From NCBI GenBank assembly GCA_963457665.1, contig OY735227.1, forward strand, positions 44,089,242-44,153,241: 64,000 bases of DNA, read 5' to 3'. Shown here one piece after another: positions 24,101-35,616 of this stretch. Under the pieces are notes generated by a model, which ran no database searches, was not told where the DNA came from, and worked only from the letters and a program-made list of their open reading frames with translations. The stretch comes from Thysanoteuthis rhombus. Lineage: Eukaryota > Mollusca > Cephalopoda > Oegopsida > Thysanoteuthidae. Each line of letters opens with the position of its first letter. Position 1 is the first letter of the stretch. The translations under genes were made by a program, and so were the position numbers.

Positions 24101-27100
24101 TTGATGAAGACAGTGTGGCCAGCAAGCCTTACTCCTCTGACACACCTCAGCCAGCTGGCAAAACACCTACCGCGAACACCCAAAGAAAGAATTCTTCCGA
24201 AGCACAGAGAAAAGTGAACTTATCACTGAAGGCCCCTACCCAAACGGGGTCCATATCAGATAGTGATATGTACAAGGGTAAAACACCGTATGTCCCTTCC
24301 CTTGATTCCACTAAGAGTCTTCTCCAAGTTACACCAATCCAAGAAACGAGCTCTCTTGGACTCAGTCGCAGCTATCACGAAGGGGCGCCAAATAAATCCA
24401 CATCTCTCGATAGCCCTCTATTCATTCCCGCTAGAAATTTTTCTAATGGTAACCCTGCCTCTGATGTCGCAGTCCCTGCTCGTAGTCCAGTTGCAAATAA
24501 AGAGTACGAATTCTTTTCGCCCCAGGCCCGAAGCACGTCGTCTCTGCACACCACCGACTGTAAGATGACTGGGTCTCGATCTGATCAACCAACATCAGAT
24601 TTGTTTGAGATTACGAAAATGACTGAGAATCTTTTACGAAGGAAAAGCGACTCGCAAGCAATGCGTGTCAGCAGCCAACTGAGCCCCAGGAGTGCAGCAA
24701 TCTCAGACCAGTGCAGCTGGAAAAACTTAATAGGCGACATGCAGGAAAAACTTAAGGACACAGAGATCTGGTCCCCACAGATGGACAGTCATCAAGGGCC
24801 AGTAAGTATTGAACGAGTAACTGCCCGTACATTAGAGACTATACCATTCTCTGAAGACCCGTTTTGGAAAGAGATCGAAGAGCTCACCAACTTTGATCAA
24901 CTTATGAAAGACCTCCCTTCCGACCCTAAAAGTCCTCCTCCTGCTCCAACATCTCGAAGCAAGATGTTCTCTCCACCGGAGAGCACAACCACTTCATGCT
25001 ATCAAGTATCTATGGCCAGTTCTCAGCCTTCTAATAACTATTCATTGTCTTCTCTCCTTTCTTCCTTGACTGAAGCCACTGCGCCCAAAAAATCCTGCTC
25101 AACGTCCAATTTGAAAACTTCATTCAAAAGTGACGGGATGAACGCTCTTGATGAGGTTCTTCTGGACTTGCAACCAGTTCTCGGAAATAAACTGACCACA
25201 CCTAGTCAGAATAGGCGATACGGGAGTAGCACAGATATGTCTAATAACAGCTCTCCCAGAAGACCAGTTTCTTTTCATTCAGCCAGTTACACAACAAACA
25301 AGACCGAGGGTCAGAACTCACAAGGGTTAAAAACAGTGGTTGGGTCTACAACAGAGGTGAAAGATTCCCAAACTTTCTCCAGTCTTACACAATTGCAGGA
25401 ATCTCATTCCAGTATGACGTATCAGTCAATGACCAATCTTGGAGAAAAGCAATACGAGAACGTAGTTAATGGAAACTATCAACTTGATCCATCAGTACTG
25501 AAAGAAAAGCTAATTAATACCGGATTAGTGGAACGGTCGCCTTCGGGAGATGAGTTGGCCTTGTTTTTGAAGAACTCTAAAAGCACAAGCAGCAACGTTC
25601 TTGTTGCTGTTACGGAACCCGAAAAGCCTGCCATTGAACCTCCCGCTGAAGAAAATATCGAAGAACTAAAAATACTCGCCAGACAAGTCGAAGACAAACT
25701 CTCTGAAATAAAAGCGAAAATCTTAAAAGCAGACGACAACAACCTCGATAAAATTCTAACTACACTCAAAACTTTTTCTCCGTCCACGAGTGCCATGTTG
25801 TCGGCCAACGTACAGACGCCAATAAAAGTGGCATCACGGGATAGTTACATTGCAAGAAAGGCAAAACTCAATGATGCCATTTCAGAATTAGAGAAAATCT
25901 ACGACAAGATGAATTTGGGCAGTGAGGTGTATTTGGAACACGCCAGGTCGACCGAGTTTCCATCTTCGCTAACCGGTCAAGAAAGCCACGGTTTCCGATT
26001 ATCGTCATCCTTCAGCCAATTGTACGAATCCAGCCATCAGACCAGTTCAGATGCATTTCATTCAGATCTTCGGTTTTTGTCAACGTCAGACCATGGCGCT
26101 AATAGTAACCGTCACTACGGGGAACTTCCGCAGGTTCCGGTAAAAGATGTTGGGAGTGAATACCCGGTAAAAATCAGTACATCTGCCCTAACGATGGGAC
26201 CCAAAATGGAGGATGCATCAGGGGATTCGGTCGTTTCAAACGAGGCACCGACTCGTCGTTCGCGAACAAGACGCCAGCGAAGAGCTGCCGCCATGGCAAA
26301 TGAGTCAAATCAGGAAGGTAGGAAAGCACGGAGCAGTGCGAATAAAGACGATAACGACGCCCCCCGTGCTTACATAACGTCTGTTACTGTGGAAAGGAGC
26401 CCCAGGTCCAAGTCATCCGCAAGGGCCGATGGCATGGACGGGGGGTCATCGAGACAGGCGAACGGATCGCGTCGTCCTAAACCTCCGCCGCGATCCTCAA
26501 GCTTGCACCGGAAGCCAGGAAGAGACGAAGAACGGAGTCGACGGAAATCAACGCCTCCGGATTTTGATCTGAAACAGGGCAATAACGATGCCCTGTCTCA
26601 GAGCAGTAACAGCCATACGGAACCTGCCGAAGAAAGTCGACTAATGCCGAAAATGATGCTTCATCTTCAACAGCAGCGGCAAGAGCTTTCCTGCTCGAGC
26701 GATAGTTCAGCTGAAACCATACAGCAAAAGAAACGAGCAGTATCTAAAAGCATTGCCAAAATGGTGGACTTGTTTAGTTCAAGCGACGAAGAACGACACA
26801 AGAAGTCTAGGGTTCGTCCTAAGCCCGAACAACCGCCGATAAGTGAGATATGTGAAGAGGTAGTGGATAAGGTGTCAGAGGATTCGCGTAGTTCAGTATC
26901 TTCTCCTAAAAGCCAACCCTCTGGCAAGATTATGACTCCAAGATCAGTCAAACAACGGCACGATGCGAAAAGACAGAAAGCGGCAGCGTTGGCCCAGCAA
27001 ACATCTAATGATACTTGCTCAGCGGCAGTGTCAGATGAGACTCCAGCCACGGAAGACAGCTCGGCAGCTTCGAAACCTCCGTTACCGCTTCGAAGGCAAA

Positions 27101-27561
27101 GATCGCAGAGTTCTGAGAAATGCGTTTCCTCGTCCGAAGAAAACGCGGCAGAAGAGGGTACCAAGTCGGAAGCACAGAACGAGTCATCGCAATCCGAGCG
27201 TAACTCCAAAGAGAAGTCATCTCCAGCGCTGTCGAATACAAGTCGGAATCGATGGAGCATATCCTCTGCACGGGAGCTTAATGCAAGCGACAGTTCTATG
27301 TCTTCTGAGTATGCATCCGCATCGGGCAAGGTAGTTGTTGATCGGGCTGAGAGGTGTCGGAGCTTTCACGAACTTTTTGCTTCTTTCGAGCCAGATCAGA
27401 ACCGAATTGAAAAACTGAGGCGTCTGCAGAAATCTGCGTCTGAGGAAGGTGCACCCGAGGAAGGCACCATGCGGACTTTCAGATCAGAACCAGATCTGCG
27501 CGATGGTAAAAGTCAAATAAACGAAACAGCGTTTCATCTATCCATCACTGTCGACGATTAA
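21172..27561 (+). CDS. 3'-terminal giant exon of an unidentified large, mostly disordered protein
   Basis: An open frame of 2129 codons starts right after a splice acceptor (TTTTTTGTTATTTTCAG, AG at 21170-21171) and ends at TAA 27559-27561. The reading frame is open up to the acceptor, so this is an internal-to-terminal exon, not a single-exon gene; the earlier exons were not found. Residues counted from the exon start: a Gln-rich block at about 402-563 contains two tandem 18-residue units (QQHEQQLRELQLEHQQQF, then QQHEQQLKQLQFEHQQQL). A (T/S)-(K/S)-PFE motif is repeated three times at about 812-838. WEKYM and WSKYL form a repeated short motif about 40 residues apart (near 929 and 970). DPFWKEIEELTNFDQLM lies near 1229. 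Two helical, coiled-coil-like stretches are at 1494-1523 and 1557-1583, a basic cluster RSRTRRQRR near 1695, and a helical block SFHELFASFEPDQNRIEKLR near 2064 before the C-terminus. The rest is Ser/Pro/Thr-rich. It reads like a cytoskeletal or junctional scaffold tail, but I do not recognise the family. Confidence 0.88.
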   Translation, partial: SADEKFKSLSKGQGSRPTNQVPPAAAGPAIETPERTGRRETASTDPQSKARHRSRSEGPRRGERHRLFEKNDSQGPQWAVAHEPRRSPRPLCLRQFSDDDIPEVNQSGSDTDSGDSGPKRWTRNPLLIKKTKKVEKTRATDWKHIAVPAPAPIPVDDNKSQTMPTTVNRSNFDSPSSVRQGQVIPNTWSNPDRINSASPKGKFQRLEEMRQQRMEVYPTSDEEGNPHSEISNQIRQRLSQVQAGRGRGRKTSLGEYDSLDNKSGQEYTNYLKNAGDQIILEPKLKTEVPKPAPMTSSFPSYRPMSTAFSGGSGSLSPTVTPRRESVSPSQPEKPTKPRMVVVEYPLRNQQNGGFKLDPKYDANSAAFSANLRSEGRNQAAHNPNRNSTAIAFGNNIQCIIPSQQQSTQQHQQQQFQPQPPLLPPRQQPMQQQESLLQPQSPLLQQHRLQAQQQTQLHPQQESSLSQPQPLLLQQSLQQTQQEPLLMPQQQITSLQQPSMQQRQSFLQQHEQQLRELQLEHQQQFQQHEQQLKQLQFEHQQQLQQMQLGQQHQQVPLPSQQIFVQPDNAEGPNSHIKPFGTSSPLPSYRPVSFQPLDQTENGVNHCPPPAEFRTPEKPEPKPHRSKSSGSQKRHSRAEPISVGANNSDGGMLLHVPARHIPKSYSDGDSLDELLESNMPYLESGSEINTLQLHRHSMKVIEDSLNGTTTTTTITDTICVTSQPTTPINLPHDDFCPTPIIPDVQTQQATSPLPPPASVPMAAVPQTPAPQAPTPESVSKMPAVKSPSVTGFSPLPTPASNLSRETKLTATSPPTKPFETAAYPSTSPFESASPSTKPFEVSELGFMDYKPIITISESLLVNESNRTKRSIDADRRPTNDNRLSSSSTPSTLSSQTLNSSPQPGLSVPMIDTGMFSDVEYDIEVSERVKKWEKYMKTPLKNAPVPAPTDSKPADLAGDNTLATTVKDMANEWSKYLSVIDEDSVASKPYSSDTPQPAGKTPTANTQRKNSSEAQRKVNLSLKAPTQTGSISDSDMYKGKTPYVPSLDSTKSLLQVTPIQETSSLGLSRSYHEGAPNKSTSLDSPLFIPARNFSNGNPASDVAVPARSPVANKEYEFFSPQARSTSSLHTTDCKMTGSRSDQPTSDLFEITKMTENLLRRKSDSQAMRVSSQLSPRSAAISDQCSWKNLIGDMQEKLKDTEIWSPQMDSHQGPVSIERVTARTLETIPFSEDPFWKEIEELTNFDQLMKDLPSDPKSPPPAPTSRSKMFSPPESTTTSCYQVSMASSQPSNNYSLSSLLSSLTEATAPKKSCSTSNLKTSFKSDGMNALDEVLLDLQPVLGNKLTTPSQNRRYGSSTDMSNNSSPRRPVSFHSASYTTNKTEGQNSQGLKTVVGSTTEVKDSQTFSSLTQLQESHSSMTYQSMTNLGEKQYENVVNGNYQLDPSVLKEKLINTGLVERSPSGDELALFLKNSKSTSSNVLVAVTEPEKPAIEPPAEENIEELKILARQVEDKLSEIKAKILKADDNNLDKILTTLKTFSPSTSAMLSANVQTPIKVASRDSYIARKAKLNDAISELEKIYDKMNLGSEVYLEHARSTEFPSSLTGQESHGFRLSSSFSQLYESSHQTSSDAFHSDLRFLSTSDHGANSNRHYGELPQVPVKDVGSEYPVKISTSALTMGPKMEDASGDSVVSNEAPTRRSRTRRQRRAAAMANESNQEGRKARSSANKDDNDAPRAYITSVTVERSPRSKSSARADGMDGGSSRQANGSRRPKPPPRSSSLHRKPGRDEERSRRKSTPPDFDLKQGNNDALSQSSNSHTEPAEESRLMPKMMLHLQQQRQELSCSSDSSAETIQQKKRAVSKSIAKMVDLFSSSDEERHKKSRVRPKPEQPPISEICEEVVDKVSEDSRSSVSSPKSQPSGKIMTPRSVKQRHDAKRQKAAALAQQTSNDTCSAAVSDETPATEDSSAASKPPLPLRRQRSQSSEKCVSSSEENAAEEGTKSEAQNESSQSERNSKEKSSPALSNTSRNRWSISSARELNASDSSMSSEYASASGKVVVDRAERCRSFHELFASFEPDQNRIEKLRRLQKSASEEGAPEEGTMRTFRSEPDLRDGKSQINETAFHLSITVDD

Positions 27562-27973
27562 TTACCCCCCCCCCCCTTTCCTGTGAGAAAAAAAAAAGTT
27601 TAAAAGATAGGTTGTGAATTAATTATTCTAGGAGTCCCACAGCTGTTACCCCTGGAACAAACAAGACGGAAACTTGAGGTTGGGGTGGATATTATATTTT
27701 TATTTTTTTAGTCCTATGGAGGAAAAAAAAACTTTTCGACCATCTTATTTAAATGATATTTCGTAGAACAATTATTAACGATTAGTTTCGATACGAAACA
27801 AAGTTATGACTATTTAAAGATACCTGTTAATTTTTGTGGATAATCAAAAGCAACACTTGAAAGGGGAAAACGGAGAAGGTTTGATACACTCTTATAGAGG
27901 GGCTTTAACATGTTCACTGCTAGTTTGGATTGTGCAACATACAGTGCAACTAAATAACGAGACCTTAAATAAA
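27562..27973 (+). other. probable 3' UTR of the giant-exon gene
   Basis: The sequence after the TAA begins with a run of C and a run of A and is AT-rich. The first canonical AATAAA is at 27968-27973, about 400 nt past the stop. Transcript end inferred, not shown. Confidence 0.45.
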
Positions 27974-28046
27974 ACCGTGGAATGGACGCACATGGGGTTC
28001 ATGAGCAACACACAACATGCCACAAGACGCACATGTGCGTCGTATG

Positions 28047-28492
28047 CAGTGATGGACACAGCTAACTAAAACGCTACACTGATAAACCGCTAAAAATTTA
28101 GCGAACTGCCAATTTTATGAATTGGGCTTCAGATCGTTTCTCCTTTTGCTAGAATGCTGAAAGGGCTGGAGAGCTGAAATTTTAATACGCAGTAGCTGAG
28201 AGATAGAGTTTCCCAAAAAGCTATAGCATACCAATATCAGATGTTGGTAAATAATTGAATCAACAAATATGATTTAACTTTACAATGAACATACAGTCTA
28301 TTCTAAGCTCTGTGTCTAAGCTACAACATATTAAAATTTCAGCTCTCTAGGTCTAAATTATATGGGTTTCAGAGGAAAAAAAAGACGACCCGATGTAAAA
28401 TTCCTATGATAAAAGATAGCGGTTATCTTAGCTTCCGCTGAATTTTTAGCGGTTTATCAGTTCAGCGTTTTCGTTATCTGTGCCTACCACTG
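28047..28492. mobile_element. hAT-like MITE with about 50-bp TIRs
   Basis: The left end CAGTGATGGACACAGCTAAC, continuing to CTGATAAACCGCTAAAAATT, is repeated inverted at the right end (AATTTTTAGCGGTTTATCAG to CTGTGCCTACCACTG). The flanking octamers GTCGTATG and GTCGTGTA agree at 6 of 8 positions, as expected for a decayed 8-bp hAT target duplication. The 446-bp interior has no transposase frame. Confidence 0.85.
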
Positions 28493-29850
28493 GTCGTGTA
28501 GCAGTGAACTTGTTGAAATTTGTCAATAAACACACATACACATTGAATGTGTGTATATGTCCACATCTAATACATGCTTATAAGATGGGTTATGAGTGTG
28601 ACATGAGTTTCTCTAAAACGAAACAGCAAGGCAAAAATCATGGTGGGCTTGTATAGTTTTCATCTCGTTCACCAGTTGTATAAAAAAGAAAGACATAGGA
28701 GTAAGGATAAAAGTCCCTTGCTCATGTCAGCCTCGTTTTGGTCACCTGGCTAATACAAACCGCTATTTCGTGTCTAATTTTTGACGCTGTTATTTATAAT
28801 CTATTTCTATAACGTCCTTAATTTATTTTAGGGTGAAGTGCAAAGACAGGGAAGACATTTTTTAGATTTTAGAGTTTTTCTAGGCCATTTTCCATAGTTA
28901 GCTATTGTAGTAAAATTTACTGGTTACTGTAAATTGTTGGGGGAAGGGGAGAGAGATAACTCTGTAGAGGTATACGATTATTAATTGGTTTCCAGTCAAA
29001 ATATTTTATTAAAAAAACCCAAAAAACGAAACAAAAAAACAACCAAAAAAAAAACAAAAAACGTCCTAACAAGACTGCAACTTGAAACATTCAAGAGACA
29101 TCCAAAATTTTACTTACATAGGAAAATGGTAGTGGAACGATAAGACAAACTTTTAAAACATCTTCCTGATTTGTATTCACCATTCTTTTTTTTTTCACGC
29201 ATATGTATTTTTGTGTTTATATAATTCTTTAGTTGATCATTAAAAAAAAAAAAAAAAGCATAGCATCATAAACATATCCCACCAAAAATGTTCTTCATGG
29301 AAGACTTCACTTGCAATAATTTGTGATTACAATTGGCGGTTAAAAGAAATAAAAACAAAAACAAAAAACAATGAAAAAGACATTATCTGGCTGACCAATG
29401 CCAAAATTGTGACCAGAGGATTTGGTAGTTTTTCTTCAACTGAAATGCCATTCAATTTTCCGGGTTTGTGGCAGGCGATCTTTGCTGACCAACAAGCCTT
29501 TTTTGTAACGTAGACATACGCACGATAATACCCAAAACTAATAGTGGCATTTTGAAATGTCAATCAGGGTATAGAAGCAATTAAATATCTGTGATGAAAC
29601 TTCATTAATTTGCCATTAGATTTTGTTTCTGCTATTGCATTCAGTATCTTTTTTTTCCAGACTCATATCAGGAAATTTCAAAGTTTACAGCCATGGTATA
29701 TTCAGAAGTATTGGGAGCCAAATGAGATACATGCAATCAACGATAGGAATGAATCAACTACCTGAAATGTTATGGATTAGTTTCCGTGCATTGTGTGGGG
29801 AAGAATATGCCCTTTAAGGATCAGTTTCGGAGCCATCAGAGAAGATGTTC

Positions 29851-30006
29851 GGAACATGGGCGTTTGCTGGAATAGGGTGTAAAAAGAGTCATTGCCCCCC
29901 ATCCCCACCCAATCAGACACCGAGGGCAAAAAATATGAGAGTTGGAACTTTATAGTCAAAAAATGATAATAGGAACATGGGCGTTTGCTGGAATAGGGTG
30001 TAAAAA
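29851..30006. repeat. 35-bp direct repeat, two exact copies 121 bp apart
   Basis: GGAACATGGGCGTTTGCTGG and the following AATAGGGTGTAAAAA are identical at 29851-29885 and 29972-30006. The perfect match argues for a recent local duplication. Confidence 0.9.
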
Positions 30007-32955
30007 AATTAATCATTAGTATAAGCTATGAACAAAGTTTGCTTTGAAACAAAATTTTCTGGTTATCTTTGCTTATCTGGGGTTTGAAAAATTGTTAGTT
30101 ATAAAATGGCAACCTCCGTTTAACTATAGCAATATGGCTACTTCCATTAATTACAATTATGCTTATGATGACATTATTTAGTGTTACTGGCAGCTTGGGT
30201 ACTAGTTTTTTTTATAACAAAACATTCAATCCTAAAGAAACAAGGTAAATCAATCGAACTACCATTACCCACCAACTGATCACCAAGACTCGGGATAGGG
30301 GGGGCTTTGGTTTTGATGGGGTGGGGTCGAACTGACCAGCATCGAAAGCTCAATGAGCACAGACCCCATTCTCTGAAATAATAAATTTGGCTCTCAAAAT
30401 AATAGCTAAATACAAAAATAGTAAGACCCCTCCTGAATTAGGTCACACCAACTGTAAAAAGGAAATGAATTAGACAAAAGAAGCAGTCAACACTCAAAAC
30501 TCAGCTTCTTCTTTCCCTCTCATCCGTCACTAAAAAGATTACTAACATATTGTTAAACTCTAACTATAGACATTTCTGTCTTCTTGCAGGACTAGCCTCA
30601 CCCTAACCCAATGGTTTTCTCATCATTTCTGCATGAATCACGAGGGTCAGTCTTGACGAAGTAGTTGGTGGGGAACTTAAATTGGGGTTTGTAAAAAATA
30701 GAAAATTTATTAAAATGCGGACTCACTTATAACCCAGTAGAAAATTACGGTCTCCAACTTCCACATTATAACAAGTCTCCAGTGTATATGTATTATCTTA
30801 AAATATGAAATTATATTACAGAAATGAAATTTGCACATGCAAATGAATGCAGTAATGGAATGTACATTATGGAAATCTGCAGAAACATAATTATGAGCAT
30901 CTTTTCTTATTACATCTAAACACCAAAATCTTGTATGAAAGGAAAATTTTTAAAATAATTCATACAAAGAGGAGAAAATGAAGAGGATGCTATCAAGAAA
31001 TGGCTAAAAAAAAAAACTTAAATCAACTAAATTGTAAAGCTAAAATCATGTAAAGACGTAAGAAATTAAAATCTGAAGTATGTGAGCTGCTTGTAATTCT
31101 ATGCTAGACTAACCTTGAATAAATTTCAAATAAGCCAATGTATTCTCTAACAAACCATAAGACATGGAAAGTATACAAAATAAAAAAAAATAAAAAAACT
31201 TTGCAAAAATAAAAATGTAGAAAGCATTGGAGGAAAAAAAAATTTTCTTTTAAAGTGAGAAAAATCTACGTAGTAAAGATGAAAGTGCATTGATACTATA
31301 AAAAAAAAAAAAAATTACCATTTGCTTCTAAAAATGTAAAGATTATTTTTTGTTCAAAATCTGTCTAATTAAAAAATGGGTAAAAGTCAGTTTGAAATTA
31401 AATGTAATTGAACATGAATTTTTTGAGGGTAAAAACGATTTTACTTGTTGAGACAATCCACTTTCGTGAATAAAATTTTGGGAGTCCGTTTGTTGACTGG
31501 CTGTCTAGCATCTTCTGCAACTCCATTTTATTATTATCTCTATATCAATTTCAATCTGTCCTTTTAAGCTAGAAGTGAATAGTATTTGTGGCACTCGCAG
31601 TGAGAACTCCCAGTTATGTCAAATGGAGAGTCAGGATTCAGTGTAGATTTATAGTTACATTATAAATAGAACCATTCAGTAAGACCTTTAAAGTCTCACA
31701 GAGCCTATGTCCTCCACTGGGAAAAGATCTACCACATTGCAAAATTTCAGCTTTCTACTTGCAAGATAGTTGCCTACAATGTGGAACAGACAGACAGATG
31801 GACATAGAGTTTATATATATATATACTAGCATATTACCTATAAAATAATGACAGGGTTATTCAGGTATGGATCAGCACTTCTGTCCGGGATCAGAGCATC
31901 TATATGTACTGCAAAGAATCCCACTGTCACTTCCTGCTTCTCTGCCAAAGATCATTGAGTAGCCTGTACACTCATGTTGAATTTTATACGAGATTTCTGA
32001 TAGTTACCAATTTTTGCCCCAAACCATGAGTAAGTCATAGGGAAAAAATCCTGGGAAGAAAGTCATTATGTACGGTAGTGTACGGTAGAGAAGAAACATT
32101 GAAGAAAAAAAAAAAAGTCAAAACTAAGGTTCCCAGGTAGGAAAAGTCATAACAAAAATTCAATTTCTTTTCTACAATGACTTTTTCCCCCCCACAATCA
32201 AAAGATCTAACGTCTTAGTTCTCAGTGAGATATTAGTTTAAAAAAATCCTTCCCATGAGTATTCTTCTTCTAAAGCACACAGGAAAATAAAATCATCTCA
32301 GTAATGTAACGTTTTTATATTATAGAATTTATCAAAAAATATTTGTTTGAAAACAAGTGTCAAAAGAAGCATAATTTATCGAATATATCAAAAGATAATT
32401 TTGAAGTATGAAAATGTGGAGAATGGAATGACTGTATGTTGGATATTCTCATTTCAATTATTCAAATAGAAGCCCCCCCCCCATGTTGAATATGGATGAT
32501 GCAGGTAGTTGGGTAATATTTTTCTTATTTGATAAAAAAATGATAAAACGGGTGTAATAATTGCGACAATCCATTTCTCATCAGAACTTTAAATCCAAAA
32601 AGTCAATGAAAAAAAATCCAATTTCAGTTTTTAAAACAATTCTTTGTGAGGTACAATATTTTATTCATTGTGATAAGTCTTTGTAAAACAGGGTTTTGGC
32701 TATCAGAATTATGAACATTTTAAAGAGCTGAGATATTCCAGTACTGAAGGATAACCACAAACTCTCAAGCATTAAAAATTATTCAAATAAGAAACATTTC
32801 ATCTAACTCATTCTAGCAATTACAATTTATTTAATACATTCAATTGTTATCTTGTCATCATGGCTAATGTTCCAGATTTTTAGCCATCATGGAAAGTTTC
32901 AGACCACAACAAATCTTCATCGTTAACAGACATTCAGGTAAGTACTATTGCATTC
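30007..32955. other. gene-free AT-rich stretch
   Basis: No exon-like frame with splice sites is visible on either strand. It holds many A and T runs, a GT-rich patch at 30295-30330 and a short AT run at 31811-31825. Confidence 0.5.
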
Positions 32956-32956
32956 A

Positions 32957-33385
32957 TGAGTGTCCCAAAAGAAACCAAACTTTTTCAAAAACGAATTGAT
33001 TCCGTTACCAATAACTTCAAATTAGTCCTCTTCACTGACTATACACCCTTTCCAGTGTTTTTACCAGTTCTGGAATTCTTGAGGGATAGTGTGCAGGTTT
33101 TGGGGCCAATTTTCCTTCATCTCTTGTATTGTTCTCTGGGTAGATTTAGGAACAAAAAGGTCAGCTGAGGCCAAATTTAGAGAGTTCAAAACATACCAAG
33201 CACTCAACACACATGTTCACACTGGCACATGTAGCTCAGATACTAACCAACATAGCTTGATGCAGTTTCTTATATACAAGAGGTCGAGGTCACTGCTACA
33301 CAAGATCCCAGTTACGAGTATGCTTGTACATCTCATTTGTGCACGTTTTAAAAATTTGGTTTCTTTATGGACACCTTGTATATAA
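32957..33385 (-). pseudogene. deletion derivative of a mariner-type transposon
   Basis: The two ends are inverted relatives: AAGGTGTCCATAAAGAAACC on the - strand at about 33385, and GAGTGTCCCAAAAGAAACCA on the + strand at 32957. The - strand interior still encodes the transposase C-terminus (NWPQNLHTIPQEFQNW, then HWKGCIVSEEDYFEVIGN). The catalytic middle is missing. Confidence 0.7.
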
Positions 33386-35603
33386 ATGAAATGTATATTT
33401 AGGCATCGGTCTTTTATAAATATAAGTTTAAAGCCGATTGACAAAAATTTTTAAAAAAGCATTTCTTGTCTAACTCCTTTATTCTCCTAATCTAACAACA
33501 ATGACAAGTTTAGACTTCCATGCAAGAGTGAAAAGTTTAAAAGGATGGAGAGAGATGGGAAAAAAAAAAGAGGAATTCTACTTCTACATCATCAATCAAC
33601 AAAAAGAAAGAAAAATAAATTAAGAAAACGTCCATAGCTTTCCATTTGATCTATCTGGTGATTCTCAATAGATTCTTTTGATTAGAATTTATTTTTTCTC
33701 AATTTTACTACATTCATTTTTTTCTGAACTCTTCTCAAGCTTGACTAGCCATAGTGAAAACTTTGAATTTAGCACACACCCACTCCCCTTGATGAGTAGG
33801 GAAAGTTTTTTTGCATTTTGAAATGGTTGTCTTCAAAGCAGAGTTTGAACCTGAAGCAACCAGTCTTTTTTTCAATAAACTTTTCTCCATTATATACAAG
33901 AAAAACGCTTATGTGGATCTAATAAATGTGAAAATTGTCCATATCTTTGCAATATAGCACTAGCAACCGTACATAAATTCATCACCAAGTTCAGAGAAAA
34001 ACTGTGGATGTTATTCGTTTTTCAATTTTTGAATCCTTTGAAAACTATGCATCAGCTATTTATGCATTATTATGACATCATGCAAAGTATAGATTAACTT
34101 GCAATTTGTCAAATCAAAGTGCCATTCATACTCATACTAACATAGTGCTAGACATTGATATTTAAACTAGTATGTGCCAAATACTATTCAGGTAAAGTAG
34201 AATTAATTATTTGACTAAGCACATGCCATTACATCAGATATCAAGAATGTCATTAAAGGAGAATTTTTTTTTTTTGGCGGTAAGATACACCATCTATCAA
34301 ATCAACATTCTTCTCTAAACATTAACAGCATTTTACAAAATGTCAGAACATTGCAGTCTGCTTAAATAGCCAGTTGACAGTTACTTCCAAACAGCTCCTG
34401 GGGCAGTAAATTTAACTCTGCAGTCAATCTGGGATAAAACGAGGCACTGCTTAACAGTGTTCCACAGGGGTGGGATGGAGGGTATTTATTTATCATATGA
34501 AACACACGGTCTCTGGTTTCGGGAAAAACACTACATCTTGAAATCCTATAGGATTGTCTATGTTGATAATTTTGTGCAACATTCCTAATCTGTACACTGT
34601 GAATCTCTACACTATATTGCATTAATTATTTTATTTAAAAAGCTCCAGATTCTTGAAGCAAACCATCATGAAATCCATAACTAAATAAGATTTTCTCAAG
34701 TTTCAAAACTGGGATTTTAAAATGTATGTAACAACTAATATATATATTTAACCCAGTTTAAGTTTAACCCAGTGAAGTATTGTGCGTGTATGTCACAATG
34801 CACAAACCGCAAATGCTGAAGATAAAAAGGAATCATATCTTCAGATGGGATTTAATACAAGATACAGATTCAAAAGACTAAAAATTGGAAAATTAATCGA
34901 AAATCCATGTTGTTAGGAGGCTGTCAAGATTATTACCAACCACCAAGCAACCGTCACACACATCATAAGAACAATGAATGGCTCTCAGAACTTGAAAATG
35001 CATAATCATTAACTAACATAGTACCTGTCAAAGATAATTTTTCTATACGTATCAATATGACCTCAGGTAGTGTTTTTAGCAAATACGTTTTGTTTTTTTT
35101 TAAATCACCCTCCAAAATTTGTTTTTAAGGAGGTGTTTGATTTACAATACAAATTTATGGACACATTTTTTGTCTCAGCATTGAGATGCTGCCAGTTGGA
35201 ATAAAATTGTGTGAGAGAGAGAGAAAAAGTTACATACTGGGATACATTTCAGTGGTAAACCAGTGTTTATTTGTATTAGGAAGTGAGAGCCCATTATCAG
35301 AATCTCTTTTCTTTTTTTTTCCAATATGATGATACACACATCTTTTTTTTCTGACTTTTTTCTAACAGCATTAAGAAAATGGTATCAAATCACTTAAGGG
35401 TAAAAAAAACCAAACGTTTCCCCAATTGCCATCTGTTTTGTCAATTTCTTTACCCCTGAACGTGAAGACAGGTATTTAGTAATGACAATCAAAGAAATTC
35501 AGACAACTTGAACATGAACGTTCAAGAAAAACAAAAATAAAGAAATGCTGATCGTTAAGTGAGAATAATAAAATAAACAACAGCTTTAATGTAAAATATA
35601 CAG

Positions 35604-35609
35604 TTTATT
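35604..35609 (-). promoter_or_regulatory. poly(A) signal of EMG1
   Basis: AATAAA on the - strand lies only 7 nt beyond the EMG1 TGA, so the 3' UTR could be as short as about 25-40 nt. The next AATAAA on this strand that I noticed is near 35266-35271, which would give a UTR of about 360 nt. Which one is used cannot be told from sequence. Confidence 0.6.
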
Positions 35610-35616
35610 AAAGTGT

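Noticed and set aside
21313..27334. Many long open frames on both strands within the giant exon
   Set aside because: They overlap a 2129-codon frame; the Ala/Thr- and Cys/Ser-rich versions over 22.2-22.9 kb are the Gln-repeat tract read in other frames.
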